A stretch of DNA of 52,679 bases from an uncultured Oscillibacter sp. (GCA_900544615.1 UQVS01000017.1:1-52679), one strand, 5' to 3'. Shown: positions 16,963-24,947, counted from the first letter of the stretch. Program-made: numbers and translations. The notes: a model not told the origin generated them from the letters alone.

Positions 16963-16980
16963 AATTGCAAGGAGACCACT

Positions 16981-17970
16981 GTGAAAAAAATCTGGATGAT
17001 CTTTCTGATCCTGGCTTTGCTGACGGGCTGCGGGGCGCCTGCCGCGCCGAAACCGGCAGACGGAAAACTGCATATTGTGGCAACTGTGTTCCCGGCCTAT
17101 GATTTTGCGCGGGCTGCTGCCGGTGATTTGGCGGATGTGGAGCTGCTGCTGCCGCCGGGAACGGAGAGCCACTCCTATGAACCGACCCCGGCGGACATTC
17201 TGAGGGTGCAGAACTGCGACCTGTTTTTGTATCTGGGCGGCGAGTCCGACAGCTGGGTGGAGACGATTCTGGATGCGGCAGAGCCGACAGGACAGACGCT
17301 GGCCATGATCGACTGCGTGGAAACGCTGGAGGAGGAGCATACGGAGGGGATGCAGGAAGAGGCAGGGCATCACCACGAGGAACACGGCGACCATGACGAC
17401 CATGACAACCATGACGACCACGACCATCTGGGAACGGTGACGGAGATTGACGAGCATGTGTGGACATCACCTGCCAATGCCGCCGCCATCACCCGGCGGT
17501 TCGGGGAGGAGCTGGCGGCGCTGGACAGCACACATGGGGCGCAGTACCGGGCCAATGCGGAAGCGTATGCGGCGCAGATCGACGCGCTGGATCAGGAATT
17601 CCACGACTTTTTTGACGCCCTGCCGGATCGGACGATCGTATTCGGCGATCGGTTCCCCCTGCGGTATTTTGCAGAGGAATTCCACCTGAACTACTATGCG
17701 GCCTTTCCGGGATGCTCTACCCAGACGGAGCCATCTGCGGCGACCATCGCGTTTTTGACGGACAAGGTGAAGTCAGAGCATATCTCCACCGTCTGGTATA
17801 TCGAGTTTTCCAACCATCTGGTGGCGGACGCCATTGCGGAGGCCGCAGGGGCCGGAACCGCCATGTTCCACAGCTGCCACAACGTCGCCCCGGAGGAACT
17901 GGCGGGGGGAGAGACCTATGTGACGCTGATGGAGGGCAATCTGGAACGATTGCGGGAACGCATGACATAA
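16981..17970 (+). CDS. Zinc-binding lipoprotein, ZnuA/AdcA-type substrate-binding protein
   Basis: This 329-residue cluster-9 binding protein would capture Zn2+ outside the membrane. It has a lipoprotein signal with lipobox LLTGC (Cys17) and a GTG start after AAGGAG. Metal ligands are suggested by GTESHSYEPTP, DEHVWTSP, the FGDRFPLRYFAEE segment (where many ZnuA proteins have a histidine) and the final acidic region. A His/Asp-rich loop at about 129-151 (HHHEEHGDHDDHDNHDDHDH) is the usual zinc-chaperoning insertion. No znuB or znuC gene follows; spmAB on the other strand come next. Either the permease lies elsewhere or the protein serves a shared transporter. The operator upstream fits repression by zinc. 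Confidence 0.9.
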   Translation: MKKIWMIFLILALLTGCGAPAAPKPADGKLHIVATVFPAYDFARAAAGDLADVELLLPPGTESHSYEPTPADILRVQNCDLFLYLGGESDSWVETILDAAEPTGQTLAMIDCVETLEEEHTEGMQEEAGHHHEEHGDHDDHDNHDDHDHLGTVTEIDEHVWTSPANAAAITRRFGEELAALDSTHGAQYRANAEAYAAQIDALDQEFHDFFDALPDRTIVFGDRFPLRYFAEEFHLNYYAAFPGCSTQTEPSAATIAFLTDKVKSEHISTVWYIEFSNHLVADAIAEAAGAGTAMFHSCHNVAPEELAGGETYVTLMEGNLERLRERMT

Positions 17971-17978
17971 AATCGGCA

Positions 17979-18015
17979 GCGCACCATTCTCTAACAAGAG
18001 AATGGTGCGCTTTTT
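17979..18015 (+). terminator. Rho-independent terminator after the zinc lipoprotein gene
   Basis: A perfect 13-bp stem (17979-17991 with 17998-18010) with loop TAACAA, then TTTTT. Confidence 0.94.
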
Positions 18016-18043
18016 CGGGAAGAGACGGATGAGGCGGGGCGGT

Positions 18044-18565
18044 TCAGGTACTGAAAAAAAGCCGGACGGTCAGAGCAGCGGCCAAAAACCCAGTGAGGTC
18101 TGCCGCCAGAGCGGCCGGTACCGTGTGTCGGGTGCGGACAATGCCCGCAGCGCCAAAGTAGACGGCGATGGTATAGAAGGTTGTTTCGGTGCTGCCCATC
18201 ATCACGGCGGCCACGCGGCCGATATAGCTGTCAGGCCCGTGGGCTGCCATCAGGTCGCTGGCAACGGCCAATGCGCCGCTGCCGGATACGGGGCGGATCA
18301 GCATGAGGGGAGCGGTTTCCGGCGGAATTCCCAGTCGCTCCAGCAGGGGGGCGCACAAAGATGTCAGCAGATCCATGGCCCCGGAGGCCCGGAACATACT
18401 GACCGCTGTGAGAAGCCCCACCAGAGCCGGGATGATGTGCAGGAGGACGGTCAGGCCATCCTCGGCGCCGCGGGTCAGAGCCTCGTAGAGATTGATCCGC
18501 TTTCCCATGCCGCAGGCGGCGACAACGGCCAGCAGGAGCGGCAGAATCAGGGCGCTGAGATTCAC
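18044..18565 (-). CDS. spmB: Spore maturation protein B
   Basis: The 173-residue membrane protein of the nucleoside-recognition (Gate) family works with SpmA in dehydrating the spore core. Conserved segments include LLHIIPALVGLLTAVSMFRA, IRPVSGSGALAVASDLMAAH and MMGSTETTFYTIAVYFGAAG. I start at GTG 18565 (VNLSALILPLLLA), which overlaps the spmA stop as GTGA; a longer upstream frame would run into spmA and has no family support. B. subtilis SpmB has a similar length. Confidence 0.93.
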   Translation of the reverse strand: MNLSALILPLLLAVVAACGMGKRINLYEALTRGAEDGLTVLLHIIPALVGLLTAVSMFRASGAMDLLTSLCAPLLERLGIPPETAPLMLIRPVSGSGALAVASDLMAAHGPDSYIGRVAAVMMGSTETTFYTIAVYFGAAGIVRTRHTVPAALAADLTGFLAAALTVRLFFST

Positions 18566-19146
18566 AGGTGGCCTCTCTTTCGGCGGGAGAGGAAGCGGGC
18601 GGTCAGCAGGCCCACCGTTACGGAAGCGAGAGAACTGACCCACACGGCAGGGAGAATGTCAAAGGGGGCGGCGCTGCCGTAAGCGGCCCGGATGGAGGCC
18701 ACTGTGGTGGGCAGCAGCTGGATGGAAGCGGTGTTCAGCACTACCAGCAGACAGAGCTCGTCGCTGGCGGTGCCGCCGCAGCCGCGGGCCATCCGGCAGG
18801 CGGCCTGAATTCCAAGGGGGGTAGCGGCGTTGCCAAGCCCCAGAAGATTGGCGGAGACGTTGGCGGAGACAGCGGCCAGCGTCTCGCTGTCCTGACTTGC
18901 CTGCGGCAGCAGACGATGCAGTAGGGGATGGAAGCATCCTGCGATTTTTTGGGAAAGACCGCAGGCGTTCAGAACTTCCATGACCCCGCTCCAAAGACAG
19001 AGAACACCTGCCATGGAGAAACTCAGCTCCACGGCGGATTGCGCCCCGTTCAGGGCGGCGGATGCTACATCATCCAGATTTCCGGTGTAAAGGCCGCAGA
19101 AAAGCGAGAGGATCACCATACCGGCCCAGATCCAGGAAATTGCCAT
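18562..19146 (-). CDS. spmA: Spore maturation protein A
   Basis: The 194-residue protein is the partner of SpmB. Membrane segments and the Gate-family core are visible: SAVELSFSMAGVLCLWSGVM, ANLLGLGNAATPLGIQA and LCLLVVLNTASIQLLPTTVA. It ends in a basic RRKRGHL tail and its TGA overlaps the spmB GTG, a coupled two-gene operon. The SpmAB pair is required in B. subtilis for full dehydration and heat resistance of spores. I did not find a convincing sigma-E/F promoter in the upstream 470 bases. Confidence 0.95.
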   Translation of the reverse strand: MAISWIWAGMVILSLFCGLYTGNLDDVASAALNGAQSAVELSFSMAGVLCLWSGVMEVLNACGLSQKIAGCFHPLLHRLLPQASQDSETLAAVSANVSANLLGLGNAATPLGIQAACRMARGCGGTASDELCLLVVLNTASIQLLPTTVASIRAAYGSAAPFDILPAVWVSSLASVTVGLLTARFLSRRKRGHL

Positions 19147-19617
19147 CGTTCAACAACACCTCACGGCTTTTTCAGAAAGAAGCAGGAACAAAGGGAAAGG
19201 CGTACGCCGGTTCCTGCGGATAGGATGTGTTGAAACCTTATGCGGATGGGGTGACGGTTATTCTAAAAAAGTGTGGAATAGGCTGTATTTTGCATAATGC
19301 AGTTCATAACGGCACCCGGTTCGGGAAGGGCGGCGCGCCTGAGAGGCGAAGAATCGCCGCGAAGCGGGATTGGCCCGCACAATATCGCCTGTACACCAGT
19401 TGACAGCAGGCCGCAGGCATGATATCACATTTAACCTACGATTATACTATGTTTATCGGGGCGCGGAGGATGCAGCGCCTACCCATACAGAACTTTGATG
19501 CTCCGCAGACAGCGGAGCAATTTGACGTTTCGCGGTGTGACCGCATCGCGGATACGGACGGTCCGTCTGCCGGAAGCCGGGCCGGTGGAACGGATGCAGC
19601 GGGCAGGAGGGAGTACC
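19147..19617. other. 470-base gap between spmA and the nifS fragment
   Basis: No gene is supported. Small perfect hairpins are frequent: GGCGA/TCGCC near 19346, GCGGG/CCCGC near 19363, GGCGC/GCGCC near 19459 and TGCTCCGC/GCGGAGCA near 19499. TTGACA occurs at 19400-19405 without a good -10; TATACT occurs at 19444-19449 without a good -35. Confidence 0.4.
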
Positions 19618-20214
19618 ATGATCTATCTGGACTATTCAGCCAATACACCGGCGGATCCGGCGGTGCTGGAAGCGTTTTGCCGCACGGAGCAGACCTATAT
19701 CGGCAACCCCAACTCCACCCACTCCGCCGGACAGGCAGCGCAGGCGGAAATGACCCGCGTGACGGAGAGCATTGCGGGGCTGCTGCGCGTCAGTCCGGAG
19801 GAGATCATCTACACCTCCGGCGCCAGCGAGTCCAATAATCTTGCCCGCAAGGGCATTGTGCAGGTATCCCGGCATATCGGCAGGCACGTCATTTCCACAG
19901 CGCTGGAGCACTCCTCTGTAGGCGGCGCGCTGTCCGCCCTTCAGCAGCAGGGGTGCGAGGTGGATCTGGTGGATATCCGGCGGGACGGCACGATCGATCT
20001 GGAGCAGCTGCGGGAGCTTCTGCGAAAAGATACGGTGCAGGTTTCCGTCTGCGCGGTGGACAGCGAACTGGGAACCGTCCAGCCCATCCGGGAGATTGGA
20101 ACGATTCTGAAAGAGTACCCCAACTGCCGCTTTCATGTGGATGCGACGCAGGCTGTTGGCAAGGCGGAGCTGGTGCTGGACGGCGTGGATACTTTTCATG
20201 CTCCAACTATGTGA
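19618..20214 (+). pseudogene. nifS: Truncated cysteine desulfurase (NifS/IscS-type), 5' half only
   Basis: Cysteine desulfurases take sulfur from cysteine for Fe-S clusters and tRNA thiolation. The 198 codons match the N-terminal half of this PLP family: IYLDYSANTPADPAV, GNPNSTHSAG, IYTSGASESNN, TALEHSSV and FHVDATQAVGK with the aspartate that binds the PLP ring. The match breaks at about 20194-20197 after DGVDTF, exactly before the expected SAHK lysine that holds PLP; the catalytic cysteine loop is also gone. Five out-of-family residues precede TGA. A start at 19618 after AGGAGGGAG fits the family. The remaining sequence belongs to a recombinase gene, so this is half of a chimera. Confidence 0.9.
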
Positions 20215-20930
20215 AGGACTACCGCGGTACCTGCCTCACCCGCCGCTATATCCGTGCGGATGCGGTGGAAGCGGTGGTGGAAATGGAACTAAGGAGGCTT
20301 GCGGAATACCTCGTAGCCGATGAAAACCGCTTTGCCGAAATTCTTGCCCGCAGAAGCATTAAGCAGGTAGAGAGTGAAAAGAAAACAGTTCAGTCCGAGC
20401 TGCGAAAGTCAGAAATGCGTATTGAGATCATTCCCAAGCTACTGAAAACGCTTTATGAGGACAAGCTCAGCGGCAAGACCTCGGAGGATAACTACTGTGT
20501 TCTTTCGCAGGAATATTCCGATGAGCGTGAGCAGCTGCAAAAGAAGATTCTGAAGCTGCGCAGGAAGCTGACCGAAATGGGCGAAAAGGAAAACGATCGG
20601 GAAGAGTTCATCCATGCGATACGCAAGTTCATGGAAATGCGGACGCTGACCAAACAGGTGTTGAACGAGCTGATTGACCACATTGATGTGTACGAAACGC
20701 AGGGGACGGGCAAAAACAAAACCCAACGACTTGTCATCTACTACAAGTTCGTCGGGTATCTGGACATTGATCCCACGCAGTGCCGTCCGAACTACACCGC
20801 CGACATCCGCGAGGGTGTTGCCATAGAGTATATTTCCTGCGAGCCGCCGGAGAATCTGAAGGAGCTGTTCCCGGAGGGATACGGCGCGTGCGATGATTCT
20901 TTTGAGGAAGCAAAACCGGAGCAGGCGTAA
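20193..20930 (+). pseudogene. Large serine recombinase, C-terminal fragment
   Basis: The open frame from about 20193 begins FSCSNYVKDYRGTCLTRRYI, the second half of the recombinase zinc-ribbon region. A long coiled coil follows (KQVESEKKTVQSELRKSE to ILKLRRKLTEMGEKEND), then NELIDHIDVYETQ and LVIYYKFVGYLDI, the DUF4368-type tail typical of TnpX/TndX-like recombinases of conjugative and mobilisable elements. The N-terminal resolvase domain with the catalytic serine is missing, so it is non-functional. It lacks a start codon of its own and is fused out of frame to the nifS fragment. Confidence 0.88.
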
Positions 20931-20953
20931 ACCTGCTCCGAGGATAAGGGTAT

Positions 20954-21604
20954 TCAATCGAAGTATTTATTAAAAACTTGATTTACGGTTTCGACGTAAA
21001 CGTTAAATGACGGATGATTATAATTTTGCCGACGAAGATACATGTTTTTCTTTTCAAGATATTCATCAATTACTTCGTCCCAAAGATGTTCGTCTTTGAT
21101 GGCTGCAACTTTATCAAATAAGTTCCTTGAATCGGGCACTGAATTCCAGTAATACCTGTCCCAAGCAGTAACCCCGGTTTTCTCATGAATCAATCTATGG
21201 CAACCATTACGATCGTTGAATACTATGGCGAGATCAATGCTGAATTCGGTGTGATTACCTTTGGCAAAATACCGTTTTTCTGTTGTTAATACGGAAGTGG
21301 AATCCATGCAGTCATTCCATCCGTTTTTATTGAGAATCACATTAAACTGTTTGCGGATATATTCCTTAATTTCTCTACAGTTGTTGATGTTGATTTCAGA
21401 ATCAATTATCATCAAATTATAATCGAGATCAATCGGTTCATTGGAATTTTGCGTGATAAGATTTTTTGCACCGCTGCCGACAAGGTGAGCTTTGACTTCC
21501 ATAAGGGAATCGTTGTTAATGAGCTGAACAAGCTGGTTGATGATATTGGAGCATAAGTATTTCATATCTTTAAGAAATACCTTATCTTGAATATAGTGAT
21601 ACAT
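20954..21604 (-). CDS. Nucleotidyltransferase-fold protein of foreign composition
   Basis: The 216-residue protein resembles the polymerase-beta nucleotidyltransferase superfamily. LVGSGAKNL (about 40-48) fits the hG[GS] motif, IDLDYNLMI gives the D-x-D pair and FSIDLAIVF a third acidic residue. No specific substrate can be assigned. Start at 21604 (MYHYIQDK) follows AGGAG by 9 bases; a longer frame from 21637 lacks a good site. The gene is clearly more AT-rich than its neighbours and uses A/T-ending codons, so it was probably carried in with the recombinase element. It converges on the recombinase fragment, 23 bases apart. Confidence 0.72.
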   Translation of the reverse strand: MYHYIQDKVFLKDMKYLCSNIINQLVQLINNDSLMEVKAHLVGSGAKNLITQNSNEPIDLDYNLMIIDSEININNCREIKEYIRKQFNVILNKNGWNDCMDSTSVLTTEKRYFAKGNHTEFSIDLAIVFNDRNGCHRLIHEKTGVTAWDRYYWNSVPDSRNLFDKVAAIKDEHLWDEVIDEYLEKKNMYLRRQNYNHPSFNVYVETVNQVFNKYFD

Positions 21605-21700
21605 AATAACAATCTCCTCTTCGCCCATGCCACCCATTCAGCGTTTTTCGCTAAATCATCATAGTATACTCACGAATGATGCCCGTGTCAATACTTTCAG

Positions 21701-21742
21701 GTAAAAAAGAAGCGGATGTAACTGAAATCAGTTACATCCGCT
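21701..21742 (-). terminator. Terminator after tRNA-Leu
   Basis: On the minus strand a perfect 13-bp stem (21711-21723 with 21730-21742) with loop GATTTC is followed by TCTTTTTTAC. It starts just beyond the encoded CCA. Confidence 0.9.
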
Positions 21743-21747
21743 CGATA

Positions 21748-21833
21748 TGGTGCGGGCGGCGGGACTCGAACCCGCACACCACTGAGGTAACGGAACCTAA
21801 ATCCGTCGAGTCTACCAATTCCACCACGCCCGC
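21748..21833 (-). tRNA. tRNA-Leu (anticodon UAG), CCA encoded
   Basis: The minus strand folds as a class-II tRNA: acceptor GCGGGCG/CGCCCGC, D-arm with AATTGGTAGAC, anticodon stem ACGGA/TCCGT with loop TTTAGGT (anticodon TAG), a long variable arm and T-arm GCGGGTTCGAGTCCCGC. Discriminator A and CCA follow. It reads CUA/CUG-type leucine codons. Confidence 0.96.
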
Positions 21834-21840
21834 ATACATG

Positions 21841-21868
21841 AGCGGCAGAACTACCTGCCGCTATTTTA
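21841..21868 (+). other. Short hairpin upstream of tRNA-Leu
   Basis: GCGGCAG (21842-21848) pairs with CTGCCGC (21855-21861), then TATTTTATT on the plus strand. It looks like a weak terminator but no plus-strand gene precedes it. Confidence 0.4.
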
Positions 21869-21984
21869 TTCTCCTCTGATTTTTACACGGCGAGGAACCG
21901 AGGCGGAACGTAACGCTTGATCCGCATCTATAAAAACAGGATGGACCTGCTTTTACCAAAGAATGAGTACGGCGAATGATGGGG

Positions 21985-22050
21985 CGAAAAACCTTCACTG
22001 AGGTGACATCACCTAAATCTCGCATATCTACCAATTTCATCATGCCCGCA
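21985..22050 (-). pseudogene. Decayed tRNA-Leu copy
   Basis: The minus strand reads GCGGGCATGATGAAATTGGT, then AGATTTAGGT and CACCTCAGTG, closely matching the acceptor, D-arm, anticodon-loop and variable-arm parts of the intact tRNA-Leu(UAG) 160 bases downstream. The anticodon stem no longer pairs (GAGA against GATG) and the T-arm and 3' acceptor are not recognisable. It is a pseudo-tRNA, possibly left by an integration or duplication event. Confidence 0.72.
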
Positions 22051-22154
22051 TAGGAAGCGTTGGAAGATTTGGCCGCACATGATGCTGTAAAAACGTCCGG
22101 CAAAGGCGCCGCCATAATCCAACGGATACATTTTGCAGTATAACACAGTTTTCC

Positions 22155-22186
22155 CACTTGAACAAGTGAAATTTCCGCGTTACAAT
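22155..22186 (+). promoter_or_regulatory. Promoter with overlapping palindrome for the pyridoxamine kinase gene
   Basis: TTGAAC (22158-22163), 17 bp, TACAAT (22181-22186). A perfect palindrome CACTTG-AA-CAAGTG (22155-22168) covers the -35 and is a plausible repressor site. Confidence 0.65.
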
Positions 22187-22217
22187 CAATGCATCTGAAA
22201 GAATCGAGGAATTTGCC

Positions 22218-23042
22218 ATGCCTACGCCCCGTATCGCCGCTGTCCATGACCTCTCCTGCTACGGACGGTGCTCTCTGACCATTGCGCTGCCTGTCCTTTC
22301 GGCCATGGGCTGCCAGTGCTGTCCGCTGCCCACGGCTCTGCTCTCTGCCCACACCGGCTTTACCGGCGGCAGCTTTCTGGATTTGACGGACGAAATGACG
22401 CGCATTACGGAACACTGGGAACAGATCGGCCTGCGGTTCGACGGCATCTACAGCGGATTCTTAGGCAGCGCCGCACAGATCGATGTTGTGGAGCGGGTCA
22501 TCCGCCGGTTCCGGGGCAGCAGCATGGTGATTGTTGACCCGGTGCTGGGAGATCACGGGAAGGCTTACCGCACCTGCACCCCGGAACTGTGCCGGGGAAT
22601 GCGGCAGCTGGCGGAGCAGGCAGACGTTATTACGCCGAATCTGACGGAAGCGGCCATCCTGCTGGAGCGGCCCTATGAGGAAATTCAGGCCTGCGATGCG
22701 GCAGCTGTCGTCCAAAAACTCAGCAGAGACGGGCGGCGGTCTGTGGTCCTCACCGGCTACTCTGCGGCGGAAGGCCAGACCGGCGCGCTGTGTTTTGACC
22801 ACCTGAGCGGTCAGGTGCAGGCGGTGCAGACATTCCGGGAACCGCAGGATTTCTCCGGTACCGGCGACCTGTTTGCCAGTGTCCTCACCGGTGGGCTGGT
22901 CGGCGGGATCCCGCTGTTTCAGGCGGCGCAAGCTGCGGCGGAATTTGTTCGGGCCTGTGTGAGCCGCACGCTGAGGGAGGGGCTGACCGAAACGGACGGC
23001 GTGGACTTTGAACCCCTTCTGGGGCAGCTGACAACCAGATAA
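22218..23042 (+). CDS. Pyridoxamine/pyridoxal kinase (PdxY/PdxK-like)
   Basis: This 274-residue ribokinase-fold enzyme phosphorylates B6 vitamers to replenish PLP. Family marks are HDLSCYGRCSLTIALPVLSAMG without the initiating extension, SAHTGFTG, YSGFLGS, the VDPVLGDHGK segment, TPNLTEA and the anion-hole motif SGTGDLFASVLTGG with the catalytic aspartate. The length fits Clostridia pyridoxamine kinases. It is monocistronic, with its own promoter/operator and a strong terminator. The choice between pyridoxal and pyridoxamine as main substrate is not visible in the sequence. Confidence 0.92.
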   Translation: MPTPRIAAVHDLSCYGRCSLTIALPVLSAMGCQCCPLPTALLSAHTGFTGGSFLDLTDEMTRITEHWEQIGLRFDGIYSGFLGSAAQIDVVERVIRRFRGSSMVIVDPVLGDHGKAYRTCTPELCRGMRQLAEQADVITPNLTEAAILLERPYEEIQACDAAAVVQKLSRDGRRSVVLTGYSAAEGQTGALCFDHLSGQVQAVQTFREPQDFSGTGDLFASVLTGGLVGGIPLFQAAQAAAEFVRACVSRTLREGLTETDGVDFEPLLGQLTTR

Positions 23043-23079
23043 AAAATTGGGGAAAGGCTTTGGCCTTTCCCCAATTTTT
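23042..23079. terminator. Bidirectional terminator
   Basis: A perfect 17-bp stem (23042-23058 with 23063-23079), loop TTTG, with T tracts on both strands. It serves the kinase gene and the convergent small membrane-protein gene. Confidence 0.93.
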
Positions 23080-23434
23080 ATGAGATTTTCTTTTCGGTCA
23101 GGTGTCGGAGAAGGAAGGAGAGCACGCCCCCACAGACTGCCAGTGCCACCACATGCCGCACAGTGTTCTCTGCGGTAAAATTCTCCTGCCACCAAACCTC
23201 GCCATACTCCAGAAGCCACCGGGCCAGCATTCCCAGAATGCCGCTCCCCACAATCAGCAGGATTTCCTTCCAGACTGGCCACTGCTGCGTACGGAACCAG
23301 CCGCCCAGCATAACCAGCACTGCGAAGCAGAATATAGCCAGCCCCGCTATGGAAGTTCCCAGCGGAAACAACGCATAGGAACTCATAGCCAGCCATAGGC
23401 AGACCAGCATATTCCCGATGATTTTTTTCTTCAT
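23078..23434 (-). CDS. Small multi-pass membrane protein, unknown function
   Basis: The 118 residues contain about four membrane segments (LVCLWLAMSSYALFPLG, IAGLAIFCFAVLVMLGGWF, ILLIVGSGILGMLARWLL, VVALAVCGGVLSFLLRHL) with short loops. It has no motif that I recognise. AAGG lies a few bases before the ATG. It lies just downstream of the duplicated end of era and may be read from the era transcript. I am sure it is coding by composition and start/stop context, but not about its role. Confidence 0.6.
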   Translation of the reverse strand: MKKKIIGNMLVCLWLAMSSYALFPLGTSIAGLAIFCFAVLVMLGGWFRTQQWPVWKEILLIVGSGILGMLARWLLEYGEVWWQENFTAENTVRHVVALAVCGGVLSFLLRHLTEKKIS

Positions 23435-23440
23435 GATACC

Positions 23441-23495
23441 TTACTCGTCCCGATAGCCGAGACTCCGCACATAGTTCAGGTTATCCCGCCAGTTT
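23441..23495. repeat. Direct repeat copy of the era 3' end
   Basis: 55 bp identical to 23656-23710 except one base (A at 23462, G at 23677). It reproduces the last 17 codons and stop of era. See the finding on the era tail. Confidence 0.97.
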
Positions 23496-23655
23496 ATTCC
23501 CATGAAATCGGAGATTTCATGGGAGTCCCTGATTTCACCTGAGCAGTCAGGCAAAGCCCGCCTGCTCCAAGGTTTTGCTCCGCAAAACGCTTGTACGCCG
23601 CTGACGCGGCGGCTCACTGCCGTTCGCAGAAAACCGGCATCGGTCATGCTATGTT
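23496..23655. repeat. 160-bp hairpin-rich insert between the two era-tail repeats
   Basis: Contains a perfect 12-bp stem (23498-23509 with 23513-23524, loop GGA), a GTTTTGC/GCAAAAC hairpin near 23571 and a CGCCGC/GCGGCG hairpin near 23597. It has no coding potential. The form suggests a small non-autonomous or REP-like element. Confidence 0.7.
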
Positions 23656-24555
23656 TTACTCGTCCCGATAGCCGAGGCTCCGCACATAGTTCAGGTTATC
23701 CCGCCAGTTTTCTTTGACCTTCACCCAAGTCTGGAGGAACACCTTGGTTCCCATGAACTTCTCCATATCCGTCCGGGCCAGAGAACTGATCTTCTTCAGC
23801 ATAGCGCCCTGCTTGCCGATGATGATGCCCTTGTGGCTGGCCTTTTCACAGTAGATGGTGGCGTCCACATCCACCACGCCGGAATCCCGCTCGGAGAATT
23901 TGGTGATCTCCACGGCGGTGCCGTGGGGGATCTCCTTATCCAGACACAGCAGCAGCTTTTCCCGCAGCAACTCACCCATGACCTGCCGTTCCGGCTGGTC
24001 GGTGGTCTCTCCGTCCGGGAACAGCTGAGGGCCTTCCTGTGCGTATTTCTGCAATTCCTGCATCAGATCGTCCAGACCGCTGCGGCTGTGGGCGGAGATA
24101 GGGATGATGGCGTCAAAACCGTCCCACGCCTCATTGTAGGCGGCGATCACCGGCAGTAGCTCCGCAGGCTCTACGGTGTCGATCTTGTTGATGCAGAGGA
24201 TACAGGGAATCTTTTCCTCTTTGACCCGCTCAATCAGCGCCTTTTCCGGGGCGCCCACATGGGGGATGGGTTCCACCAGCAGCAGCGCGCAGTCCACGTC
24301 TGCCAGACTGGAGGTGACGACCTTCACCATGTAATCGCCCAGAGCGGATTTGGGCTTGTGCAGGCCCGGCGTATCCAGCAGGATGAACTGGGTATCGCCC
24401 CGGTTTACGATGCCGTAGATCCGATTCCGGGTGGTCTGCGCCTTGTTGGAAACGATGGCGACCTTTTCGCCCACCAGTGCGTTGGTCAGGCTGGATTTGC
24501 CCACATTGGGCCGGCCGCAGACGGTAATCATGGCGGTTTTCGTAATGTTTGACAT
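23656..24555 (-). CDS. era: GTPase Era
   Basis: Era is an essential GTPase that binds the 3' end of 16S rRNA in 30S assembly. The 299 residues show G1 GRPNVGKSS (about 13-21), G3 DTPGLHKPK, G4 NKID and the C-terminal KH domain with GVVDVDATIYCEKASHKGIIIGKQG (KH loop GKQG). Length is normal. The final 55 bases are repeated downstream, so the true end is the copy joined to the intact KH domain; the other is a remnant. A sigma-A promoter lies 47 bases upstream. Confidence 0.97.
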   Translation of the reverse strand: MSNITKTAMITVCGRPNVGKSSLTNALVGEKVAIVSNKAQTTRNRIYGIVNRGDTQFILLDTPGLHKPKSALGDYMVKVVTSSLADVDCALLLVEPIPHVGAPEKALIERVKEEKIPCILCINKIDTVEPAELLPVIAAYNEAWDGFDAIIPISAHSRSGLDDLMQELQKYAQEGPQLFPDGETTDQPERQVMGELLREKLLLCLDKEIPHGTAVEITKFSERDSGVVDVDATIYCEKASHKGIIIGKQGAMLKKISSLARTDMEKFMGTKVFLQTWVKVKENWRDNLNYVRSLGYRDE

Positions 24556-24601
24556 AGGTGATCCTCAACTTTCTTTGAGCAATTTTGATCGTTGCAGTAT
24601 T

Positions 24602-24630
24602 AAAATAGCATAGAATCCGCAAAAGTGCAA
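24602..24630 (-). promoter_or_regulatory. Promoter for era
   Basis: On the minus strand TTGCAC (24625-24630), 17 bp, TATTTT (24602-24607). Confidence 0.7.
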
Positions 24631-24947
24631 GTAATCAAAAGGCACGGCTATGCCGTCCCGGATTGAATCCCCATTTTCTTTTCGTCCCGTCGAAAAGAAA
24701 ACGGCCATTCATGGTCAAAAGAAAAGGCGCTTGGGGATGAGTTGGCTTGCAAAAGGCCAACTCACCCATACGAAAGAGCGGCCGATACGTACTGCCGACA
24801 AAATCCAAAAATCTCCTGCTGGCTGCGCCGAAAGTCCGCAGATAGATTACGTGCATCCCCGCATCTGCGGATATGGCATTTATCGACCTGCAAAGAGAAC
24901 CCCCTCCGCCTCCCTTTTCGCTGCTACTCCCATGCGCTCTCGGAAAA
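24631..24947. other. Non-coding stretch between era and the XRE gene
   Basis: No gene is supported. It holds perfect hairpins: TTTTCTTTTCG/CGAAAAGAAAA (24674-24701), TGAGTTGGC/GCCAACTCA (24738-24764) and CCGCAGAT/ATCTGCGG near 24836-24871. Neither strand shows codon structure. The hairpin near 24674 has T/A tracts and could end the XRE transcript. Confidence 0.45.

Noticed and set aside
23441..23647. 68-codon frame ending in the Era C terminus
   Set aside because: It consists of the hairpin-rich insert read into the duplicated era tail; it is a duplication by-product, not a gene.
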